From Silvanigrellales bacterium (lineage in GTDB: Bacteria > Bdellovibrionota_B > Oligoflexia > Silvanigrellales > Silvanigrellaceae), in NCBI GenBank assembly GCA_028285285.1, contig JANQPW010000544.1:1-12062 (forward strand): a stretch of 12,062 nt of DNA, given 5' to 3'. The position numbers and the translations under genes are program-made. This document shows, piece after piece, positions 6,655-12,062 of this stretch; position 1 is the first letter of the stretch, and each line of letters starts with the position of its first letter. Under the pieces are notes generated by a model that saw only the letters and a program-made list of their open reading frames with translations, was not told the DNA's origin and did no database searches.

Positions 6655-7815
6655 GTGAACTTAGAAAATTCGATGGAAATTTCTAGAATTACTGAACAAA
6701 ACTCAATAAGCGAGTCTCCGTACACGCAGCGAGCTCAAAACCTCACTCTGCCGCCTGGCTCCCTTGATGGTGTGCTCCAACCAGCTTTGAGGGTTCTTGC
6801 CGCCCGAAGCCTCCGCTCTCCGAGAGATGAAGGGAAGCCCCTCAGAGTGAGCTCGTTGTTGTTTGCTGGAGACCACAGCCTTGCGCTTCAGCCTGGGGTC
6901 TCGGCCTACCCGCAGGAAGTCACGACCCAGATGATGCGCAACTTTCAAAGAGGGGGTGCCTGCCAAAATGTTCTCGCGCGAAGACACTGCAGCTCGCTGA
7001 CGGTGGTGGATGTGGGGGTTGTGGGCTCAGCATTCGGCAGCAGCACCCCCTGCTCTGGGGAAGACCAGGTCTTTCTTCGCCGCCGGCACGTTCCAACTCT
7101 TCTTGGAGAGAGTTTTCCCGCTGGCTGCCGTGATCCGCGTCACCAGCCCAGCCTCGGCACCGCCGCCTTCAATGAGGCATTTCGGCAGGGTCGCATTGCG
7201 GCAAGGGAAGTCATCCAGCGCGATGAGCCCGATCTCCTCATCTTAGGAGAGATGGGAATTGGCAACACCACCCCCTCGGCCGCGATCGCCGAAATCATCA
7301 CCCCATCAAAACACTCACTGACGGGGCCGGGAACTGGACTCGACGCCAATGCCCTTTCAACCAAAAAGAGAATCGTTTCCGAAATCGTCTTGGCCTTTAA
7401 AAATCGCCAGCGGCAAAGTTCAAAGAAACAGCAGGTTGCGCAACTCCTAAGCGAAGTTGGGGGGTTCGAGCATGCTGCCCTGGCCGGGGCGGCCTTTGAG
7501 TGTGCCTCTCATTCCGTTCACATTCTGCTCGACGGACTCATAGTTACTGCGGCTCTCTCTCCGCTGCTGGAACTCCATCCAGCCTTCAGATCATGGGTTA
7601 TTGCGGCGCACCTGAGCCCCGAACCGGCTCATGAAGAGCTTCTCAAGCGCTATGAATTCTCTCCATTGCTCCGGCTATCGCTTCGCTTGGGTGAGGGGAG
7701 TGGAGCAGCTTTGGCGGTTGGCTTACTCCAAGATGCAGTGGCGTTGATTCAGGAGATGGCCACCTTCAGCGAAGCGCAAATCTCCGCGGGTCACGAAAAC
7801 TCTGTTTCGTGTTAG
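6655..7815 (+). CDS. cobT: Nicotinate-nucleotide:dimethylbenzimidazole phosphoribosyltransferase
   Basis: This enzyme transfers the phosphoribosyl group of nicotinate mononucleotide to dimethylbenzimidazole (or another base), forming alpha-ribazole phosphate for the lower ligand of cobalamin. Motifs in order, numbered from the GTG start: LPPGSLDGVL (32-41), LFAGDHSLA, GVSAYPQEVT, FQRGGACQNVLA, VVDVGV, LILGEMGIGNTTPSAA (195-210), GPGTGLD, EVGGFEHAALAGA, HILLDGLIVTAA, IAAHLSPEPAH, and LRLGEGSGAALA with the catalytic Glu at 347. The start is uncertain. GTG 6655 has GGAG five bases before it, ATG 6673 gives the usual family N-terminus but lacks a ribosome site, and TTG 6604 is the longest. The region that is usually GTRN reads GCRD here. 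No other cobalamin gene is in view, so it may serve salvage. Confidence 0.93.
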   Translation: MNLENSMEISRITEQNSISESPYTQRAQNLTLPPGSLDGVLQPALRVLAARSLRSPRDEGKPLRVSSLLFAGDHSLALQPGVSAYPQEVTTQMMRNFQRGGACQNVLARRHCSSLTVVDVGVVGSAFGSSTPCSGEDQVFLRRRHVPTLLGESFPAGCRDPRHQPSLGTAAFNEAFRQGRIAAREVIQRDEPDLLILGEMGIGNTTPSAAIAEIITPSKHSLTGPGTGLDANALSTKKRIVSEIVLAFKNRQRQSSKKQQVAQLLSEVGGFEHAALAGAAFECASHSVHILLDGLIVTAALSPLLELHPAFRSWVIAAHLSPEPAHEELLKRYEFSPLLRLSLRLGEGSGAALAVGLLQDAVALIQEMATFSEAQISAGHENSVSC

Positions 7816-8234
7816 GCAGCGTGCTCTGAAACTGCTTCAGGTGCTGGCTTGCGATGTGTGCTGCTTGGCTGAGCTGTTCGAAGCAAGCGGCGCATTTTTG
7901 ATCGAGCTGTTTTTGGCTCTGCGGCAAGGCGCTGGACCTTTTCTTTGAGCCGGCGACCAGCGGCAGCGTCCATGTCTGGGCAAAGCAAAATACAGATCTG
8001 GGTGTTCAATCGGGTCGCTCTTTGGGCCTTCAAGTTGTCAATAAACTCTTCAATCTTGGAGTCTTGTGCCATCACAATTTCATCCGCATTTGAGCAAATC
8101 ACCTTTTCAACCAGATCTTGCTCATTCTGAGATTCATCCAGCGAGACCTCCAAGTGGAACTGGGCTTCAGCACAGTTCTTGAGGCAGGCTGTTTTGTAGA
8201 TGTTGTCTTCGATGACCAGAATGCGTTTTGTCAT
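7812..8234 (-). CDS. Degenerate single-domain receiver (response-regulator-like) protein
   Basis: A 140-residue protein that opens like a receiver domain, MTKRILVIEDN, with the acidic pair Glu9-Asp10. Where the phosphorylated aspartate should sit (about residue 57) it reads EIVMAQDSK, so Gln57 aligns with the Asp. The conserved Thr/Ser position reads ICILLC, and there is no Lys-Pro near the end. The last 40 residues are basic and probably unstructured (KTARSKMRRLLRTAQPSSTHRK). It is probably a pseudo-receiver that cannot be phosphorylated in the standard way and acts through protein contacts, which is inference. ATG 8234 has GGGAG seven bases upstream. Its TAA stop overlaps the cobT TAG by two bases in convergent orientation. 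A sigma-54 promoter lies just upstream. Confidence 0.75.
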   Translation of the reverse strand: MTKRILVIEDNIYKTACLKNCAEAQFHLEVSLDESQNEQDLVEKVICSNADEIVMAQDSKIEEFIDNLKAQRATRLNTQICILLCPDMDAAAGRRLKEKVQRLAAEPKTARSKMRRLLRTAQPSSTHRKPAPEAVSEHAA

Positions 8235-8269
8235 GATAGGCTCCCTTCAACGTCTCCTGCTGAAGCTTA

Positions 8270-8285
8270 AGCATCATGCGTGCCA
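8270..8285 (-). promoter_or_regulatory. Sigma-54 promoter of the degenerate receiver gene
   Basis: The minus strand reads TGGCACGCATGATGCT, against the consensus TGGCACG-N4-TTGCW. GG and GC are exactly at the required -24/-12 spacing, and only the first T of the -12 element differs. The predicted start is about 8259, leaving a 25-base leader with the GGGAG ribosome site. A long T/C tract on the plus strand (8288-8306) lies directly upstream and could ease bending. Confidence 0.75.
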
Positions 8286-8329
8286 AACTTTTTTTCTCTT
8301 TTTTTTAAGGAAGTTAAACTTATCAAACT

Positions 8330-8378
8330 CGCCCACCGCCCACGGGGTGGTCGTCGCTGCACGCCCACTCCGTGGGCG
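8330..8378. promoter_or_regulatory. Tandem dyads, probable enhancer sites for a sigma-54 activator
   Basis: Two 17-base dyads share one design: CGCCCACTCCGTGGGCG (8362-8378, perfect seven-base arms) and CGCCCACGGGGTGGTCG (8337-8353, one arm mismatch). Their centres are 25 bases apart, and a further half-site CGCCCAC abuts at 8330-8336. Counted from the predicted start near 8259, the centres are at about -86 and -111, where activators of sigma-54 promoters usually bind. The perfect dyad could form an RNA hairpin, but no T-tract follows on either strand, so I do not call a terminator. A structured leader element remains possible. Confidence 0.55.
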
Positions 8379-8409
8379 AAGAAACTCCAATGCAAACGCA
8401 GTTGGCACC

Positions 8410-8820
8410 TCAGCTGGCCTCAGGAGAGGACTCGTCGATCGCCCGCTGTTGAAAGCTCTTTCTGACAAACTCAACGAGCTCATTCATATTCACCGGCTTT
8501 TCAAGCACTTCTACTGGAAAGGATGTTGCGCAAAGCTCAGCTGCAACTTCTGTTGGGTTGTATCCAGTTTGAAGGGCAAAACCAACCACTTGCTCTTGAG
8601 ATTGAATTCTTTCGAGCAATTGCACCCCAGAGTCTTCAGGGAGCCGATAATCACTCAAGACAAAAATCTGAGCACCAGCATCTAACTCTGCTGCGTGGTC
8701 ATAAAACTTCTCCGCACTTTCGAAGGTGACCACATCATAACCGTCTTTTTTGAAACGAGTCTCCAGCAAAAACAGAAGATCTTCTTCATCGTCGATGATA
8801 CAAATGCATCTTTGGGTCAT
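8410..8820 (-). CDS. Single-domain response regulator (CheY-like receiver)
   Basis: A 136-residue stand-alone receiver domain with all catalytic positions: the acidic triad start IIDDEED (Asp10, Asp11), the phosphoacceptor Asp57 in VLSDYRLPEDSG, Thr85 in ALQTGYNP and Lys108-Pro109 in VLEKPVNMNEL. There is no DNA-binding or enzymatic output domain, only a short acidic tail (IDESSPEAS). It therefore probably relays phosphate or signals by binding a partner. ATG 8820 has AAGGA seven bases upstream. The next gene downstream, after 175 bases holding a sigma-54 promoter, is the degenerate receiver. The pair may work together, but no partner histidine kinase is in the window. It is divergent from the aminotransferase gene across 72 bases, in which I find no convincing promoter for either side. 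Confidence 0.9.
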   Translation of the reverse strand: MTQRCICIIDDEEDLLFLLETRFKKDGYDVVTFESAEKFYDHAAELDAGAQIFVLSDYRLPEDSGVQLLERIQSQEQVVGFALQTGYNPTEVAAELCATSFPVEVLEKPVNMNELVEFVRKSFQQRAIDESSPEAS

Positions 8821-8892
8821 CAGTTGTCCTTCTCCGTCTGAGGCTGCTGAGGGAATCTTAACACGGAGACTCCAGTCAGATGGGGAAGCGCC

Positions 8893-9765
8893 ATGACGAA
8901 CAAAAGAGCTGAGCCTTTCGAAGGGCTAGCCATGACCTCCGACAATATCTGTTTCCTCAAAGAGGCAACGGTTTCAATATCTGACCGAGGCTTTTTGTTT
9001 GGAGAGTCTGTTTTTGAAACACTTCTTTTTTTTGGAAACGAACTGGTTGATCTGGAAAGCCACCTGAAGCGACTCTGTCGTGGTTGTGCTCGAATTGGCA
9101 TCGAAGGTTTTTCTCCTGAAAAGGCACGAGCAGATCTCCAAAAGGTAGCACTCGAATACCAAAAGCAAACAGCAGAGCCAGCGCGTGTGCGCATCATTGT
9201 CACAGGTGGAAGCTCCCTCCACCTTTCAGATTTTTCCCAACCCTACAAAACTTATATTCTCTTCACGCCTCAGCTGGGCACCCCCGTGGCATCAAGTCGG
9301 GTTCGTCTCATGACGGTGCCCGACCCTCGCCTGAGCAAGTTCGTGGAAACGAAGATCTCCTTTTACCTTCCTAGCATTCTTGCCTTGAAACAGGTTCGGA
9401 AGAGCGGTTATGACGACGCGCTCTATCTCAACAAAAAACAAGAAATCACAGAGGCAACAACGGCAAATTTCATTTGGAAAAACCGGGAGGGAATACTCGC
9501 CACAGCACCGGCGGAAAACAACTGCCTTCCTGGCACGACTCTGCGATTGGTCTGCAACCAGCTTCAGAAAGAAGGAGATCCCATCAAAGTCGAGGCTCTC
9601 TCAAAGGAGCAATTGACTCAAGACTGTGTTGCGGCCGCACTTGTTTCCTCAGTAGCAGGAGTTCGCAGTGTGGTGAAAATAGACAACCACACGTTTTGCC
9701 AAGAAGAGTCTGAAAAACTCCTTCTTCGTTTGAAGAAGCTTCTTTTTGAAAGTCAAAACTCATGA
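8893..9765 (+). CDS. Class IV PLP-dependent aminotransferase / aminodeoxychorismate lyase-like protein
   Basis: A 290-residue fold-type IV PLP enzyme. It shows SISDRGFLFGESVFETL (28-44), HLKRL, VRIIVTGG, the Schiff-base lysine Lys154 in VETKISFYLP, SGYDDALYLN, EITEATTANF (Glu187 for the PLP ring nitrogen) and CLPGTTLRLV. The family includes branched-chain aminotransferase, D-amino-acid aminotransferase and 4-amino-4-deoxychorismate lyase (PabC). The length and the single N-terminal block suit the PabC/D-amino-acid group, but the substrate cannot be fixed by eye and there is no pabA or pabB next door. ATG 8893 is preceded by GGGGA. ATG 8932 is an alternative that would remove 13 poorly conserved residues. 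The stop overlaps the rsmD start by four bases (ATGA). Confidence 0.9.
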   Translation: MTNKRAEPFEGLAMTSDNICFLKEATVSISDRGFLFGESVFETLLFFGNELVDLESHLKRLCRGCARIGIEGFSPEKARADLQKVALEYQKQTAEPARVRIIVTGGSSLHLSDFSQPYKTYILFTPQLGTPVASSRVRLMTVPDPRLSKFVETKISFYLPSILALKQVRKSGYDDALYLNKKQEITEATTANFIWKNREGILATAPAENNCLPGTTLRLVCNQLQKEGDPIKVEALSKEQLTQDCVAAALVSSVAGVRSVVKIDNHTFCQEESEKLLLRLKKLLFESQNS

Positions 9766-10352
9766 TTCGGGTCATCTCAGGTACCTACCGGGGCCGAAAG
9801 TTAGAAACTCCCGCGGGACAAGCTCTCACCCGACCCACAACCGATCGTGTGAGAGAAAACATTTTTAACGTGCTTCATGACGTCCGAGACCTGTTTGTCT
9901 TAGACCTGTTTAGCGGCACAGGAGCCATGGGAATAGAAGCACTCAGTAGGGGAGCAGCGCATTGCACCTTTGTTGAAAATGACCAAGAAACAAGTCAGCT
10001 GATTCAAAGAAACCTAAACCATGTTGGTGTGCAGCCCAATCAGTACAGGGTCGTGAACCGCTCTTGTAGTGACTTTCTGAGCAGCGCATCGCGTTCCGGT
10101 CTCCAGCTCCACTCAATTTCTCTTGTCTTCGCCGATCCTCCCTACAACTCTTCCTGGTATAGCGAGGCTCTCGAAGAACTCCAAAAATCTCAGCTGTGCA
10201 GCAAAAATTGCACGGTGTGTTTCGAAATGGACAGGTACACTGAACTGAAGAGCACAACCTCGGTGAATTGGACACAAGCGAGTCGAAGAAAGTATGGCAA
10301 AACCTTCGTCGAGTTTTGGAATTGGTGTGAAGGAGGGGCAGAAGGCGCGTGA
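9762..10352 (+). CDS. rsmD: 16S rRNA (guanine966-N2)-methyltransferase
   Basis: A 196-residue SAM-dependent methyltransferase of the RsmD family, which makes m2G966 in 16S rRNA during 30S assembly. It starts MIRVISGTYRGRKL, followed by the family signature RPTTDRVRENIFNVL (24-38). The SAM-binding loop is LDLFSGTGAMGIEALSRGA (47-65), and the catalytic motif DPPY is at 125-128. VEND (71-74) fits the acidic residue that binds the ribose. Length and motif order are normal for the family. It is translationally coupled to the upstream PLP enzyme through an ATGA overlap, and the next gene starts inside its 3' end. The three genes probably form one transcript without a shared pathway. Confidence 0.95.
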   Translation: MIRVISGTYRGRKLETPAGQALTRPTTDRVRENIFNVLHDVRDLFVLDLFSGTGAMGIEALSRGAAHCTFVENDQETSQLIQRNLNHVGVQPNQYRVVNRSCSDFLSSASRSGLQLHSISLVFADPPYNSSWYSEALEELQKSQLCSKNCTVCFEMDRYTELKSTTSVNWTQASRRKYGKTFVEFWNWCEGGAEGA

Positions 10353-11346
10353 GCTTGTGCTCACACTCCTCGTTTCGTCTCTCATTTTTTCATCGTCGTG
10401 CGCCACATCAGCACACAGCTATTCGCGTTCGGTGACAAGCGGCAATCAAGCAGCTCTTCAAGGTGACTACCAAGATGCCGCAAAGCACTACGAGGAGGCC
10501 CTGAGGGAACTGCCTGAATCTTTTGCAGCTCGCAGAAACCTCGGAATTGTTCTTGTGAAGCTCGGCGACTACCCCCGAGCCCTCAAGGCTCTCAAAGCAG
10601 CCTACCCGCGGTATAAAACAGACGTTGAATTTCAATACTACCTCGGGGAGTGTTACCGTGGACTGAAAAAGTTTTCGAAGGCGGCCGAACACTATCAACT
10701 TGGGCTCAGACAAACTCCATCCGACATGAGACTTGTGAAAGCCCTTGCCTGGACTTGGCACAAGATGAACCACAACAGCTGGACCACAAACCTCCTGACG
10801 CCTTACTTGTCTTCCGCAAAACAAGACCACCAAATCAGGCTCATTTTGGCAAGCGCCCTGAATGCTTCAAATAAACACAAGGACGCTGCGAAGCTCCTTC
10901 AATTTGCAGAACAAAAGAACTTCCGCCTCAAATCGAAAGACAGAGTCTCTGCACAGGCCGAAAAAATGTTGCTTCTTTCTACGCTTGCAGAGTCCTATCT
11001 TGGGCTCAACAACTGCAAGAGGGCAAAGCCGCTGTTTATGAGAGTGATCAAAAACAGGCCTTTCTTCGATCGAGCCCTAGTGGGAACAGCTCTCTGCATG
11101 ATGAAGGCTAACAAAACAAGAAATGCAACAAGAATGCTCGAGAGAGCGGTAAAGGCCAACCCTGACTCTTGGCAGGCTCACTTTCACCTCGCACGCCTGT
11201 TTGAGTCAAAGAACCCCTCAAAGTCTGTGTTCTACTACAGTCGATTTCTCAAGATCACTCAGCAGGGTGAAGGAGAAGTTGCCATTGCCACACGCGAACG
11301 CAAACATGCCAGACAGGCACTCTCCCGTCTGCGAACCTCTCGGTAG
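10327..11346 (+). CDS. TPR-repeat protein with lipoprotein-like signal peptide
   Basis: About 340 residues from GTG 10327. The N-terminus has a basic stretch (KEGQKARE), a hydrophobic core (LVLTLLVSSLIF) and SSSCATS, with Cys25 as a possible lipidated cysteine. The lipobox is imperfect, with Ser where Leu is usual. Tetratricopeptide repeats follow: GNQAALQGDYQDAAKHYEEAL, then NLGIVLVKLGDYPRALKALKAA, YLGECYRGLKKFSKAAEHY, and a second group after about residue 210, including TLAESYLGLNNCKRAKPLF and AHFHLARLFES. Such proteins scaffold complexes in the cell envelope; the partner is unknown. ATG 10294 is an alternative start, giving a 59-base overlap with rsmD and an unusually long region before the signal core. 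GTG 10357 is shorter. None has a good ribosome site at the right distance, so translation may depend on coupling. Confidence 0.85.
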   Translation: MKEGQKARELVLTLLVSSLIFSSSCATSAHSYSRSVTSGNQAALQGDYQDAAKHYEEALRELPESFAARRNLGIVLVKLGDYPRALKALKAAYPRYKTDVEFQYYLGECYRGLKKFSKAAEHYQLGLRQTPSDMRLVKALAWTWHKMNHNSWTTNLLTPYLSSAKQDHQIRLILASALNASNKHKDAAKLLQFAEQKNFRLKSKDRVSAQAEKMLLLSTLAESYLGLNNCKRAKPLFMRVIKNRPFFDRALVGTALCMMKANKTRNATRMLERAVKANPDSWQAHFHLARLFESKNPSKSVFYYSRFLKITQQGEGEVAIATRERKHARQALSRLRTSR

Positions 11347-11362
11347 CCTCATGAGGCTTTTT
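11345..11362 (+). terminator. Intrinsic terminator of the aminotransferase-rsmD-TPR operon
   Basis: The palindrome AGCCTCATGAGGCT (11345-11358) folds as a five-base stem with a CATG loop and runs into TTTT (to 11362). It begins inside the TAG stop of the lipoprotein-like TPR gene and covers the stop codon of the convergent TPR gene. The stem is short, so it may be weak. On the minus strand the T-run is absent, so it works in one direction only. Confidence 0.55.
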
Positions 11363-12062
11363 CTGGCTTTTCCAGAGTTGCCAGTTTCGCGGTCGCCTTT
11401 GTGTAGCTGGGATCAATCCCAATAATGGTTTTCAAGGTCTTAATGGCGCGCGGGGTATCTCCCATAGAAATCAAACACAGTGCTTTGTTGAAGAGAATCT
11501 TCACATCTGACTGCCGGTACTTGAGCGCGGTGTTGTACTGCTTGAGAGCCGCTTCGTATTCACCAAGATCTTTGTGACAAATTCCCAGACTGTTCAGAAA
11601 GCTCGTGTTCGAGGGCTGGTCTCGCAAAGCCTGCTCAAAGTATTTCTTTGCCTTCTCTGTCTTCTTTTGAGCAAATAGCGACCGACCGAGCTGGCTGTAG
11701 AGCTCCGGATAGGCCAACTCCAACTTCACCGCCTTAGTCAGGTACTCTTCCGCGCTCGCATACCTCTTGTCTTTCATGAGAATGTCGGCAATGGCTTCAT
11801 AACGAATGGGGTTGAGAGGGCTCGCCTTAATGGCAGCATCAAAGGCGTGCAACGCTGCAACGGACTCATCCTGTTGGAGAAAAATAAGTCCCATTTCGTG
11901 GTGTGCATGAACATAGAGATCATTGATGGCAATAGCCTCGCGCAAGACTTCAAGAGCTTCATCAAGCTTCTCCTGGGAGCGCAAACACTTGGCAATGCCA
12001 ACACGAGTTCGAACAGATTGAGGCAGGTTTTTCTGCAGGGATTTATAAATTTGAATGGCGCG
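11349..12062 (-). CDS. TPR-repeat protein, C-terminal part (5' end outside window)
   Basis: The frame is open from the right edge (first codon CGC at 12062) to TGA at 11349, giving 237 residues. It extends well past the in-frame TTG at 11984, which is not the real start. The chain is almost wholly tetratricopeptide repeats of about 34 residues, with roughly six units visible: KLDEALEVLREAIAIN, MGLIFLQQDESVAALHAFDAA, ASAEEYLTKAVKLE, LGRSLFAQKKTEKAKKYFEQAL, LGICHKDLGEYEAALKQYNTAL and CLISMGDTPRAIKTLKTIIGI. A short Lys/Glu-rich tail ends it. No signal or enzymatic domain is visible in this part. Some bacterial receiver-TPR fusion proteins have a similar C-terminus, but the N-terminal domain here is unknown. 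It converges on the other TPR gene with a two-base gap. Confidence 0.9.
   Translation of the reverse strand, partial: RAIQIYKSLQKNLPQSVRTRVGIAKCLRSQEKLDEALEVLREAIAINDLYVHAHHEMGLIFLQQDESVAALHAFDAAIKASPLNPIRYEAIADILMKDKRYASAEEYLTKAVKLELAYPELYSQLGRSLFAQKKTEKAKKYFEQALRDQPSNTSFLNSLGICHKDLGEYEAALKQYNTALKYRQSDVKILFNKALCLISMGDTPRAIKTLKTIIGIDPSYTKATAKLATLEKPEKAS

Noticed and set aside
8329..8379. GC-rich hairpin as an intrinsic terminator after the receiver gene
   Set aside because: No T-run follows the stem on the minus strand, and on the plus strand the T-run comes before it. Enhancer dyads explain the pattern better.
9530..9545. TGGCACG in the aminotransferase gene as a sigma-54 box
   Set aside because: The GC element is one base off the required spacing, and the site is inside coding sequence.

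Overview
The window comes from a Gram-negative bacterial chromosome of moderate GC. The evidence is a lipoprotein-like and a Sec-exported protein, a 6S RNA gene, a good sigma-54 promoter, a PocR-domain regulator fragment and stand-alone receiver proteins. This mix fits a Bdellovibrionota or other former deltaproteobacterial lineage, but that placement is inferred from style and not proven. There are no mobile elements, CRISPR arrays, rRNA or tRNA genes in view.

Left part (1-6500), mostly minus strand. The N-terminus of a PocR-type sensory regulator leaves the left edge. Next to it on the plus strand is an RNA gene with the hallmarks of 6S RNA, with its own promoter and U-tract end. It converges on a three-gene biotin operon read leftwards: bioB, bioF and a fused bioD-bioA. 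The three are translationally coupled by overlaps and together convert pimeloyl-ACP or pimeloyl-CoA to biotin. The early pathway genes (bioC, bioH or equivalents) are not in the window. The BioDA fusion resembles the bifunctional BIO3-BIO1 enzyme of plants and fungi more than ordinary separate bacterial BioD and BioA, and is the most unusual protein here. A 403-residue exported protein of unknown function lies 55 bases upstream of bioB in the same direction.

Middle (6501-8820). A divergent intergenic region separates the exported-protein gene from cobT (cobalamin lower-ligand activation, plus strand). cobT converges, with overlapping stop codons, on a small degenerate receiver protein. That protein sits behind a sigma-54 promoter (8270-8285) which has two tandem 17-bp dyads (8337-8353 and 8362-8378) where an enhancer would lie. 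Upstream of it is a second single-domain receiver with a complete phosphorylation site. Together this looks like a compact sigma-54-controlled signalling module.

Right part (8893-12062). A plus-strand operon holds a class IV PLP aminotransferase or aminodeoxychorismate lyase, rsmD (ATGA overlap) and a lipoprotein-like TPR protein. It ends at a short hairpin terminator that begins in the last stop codon. A second TPR protein, on the minus strand and cut by the right edge, converges on it with a two-base gap.
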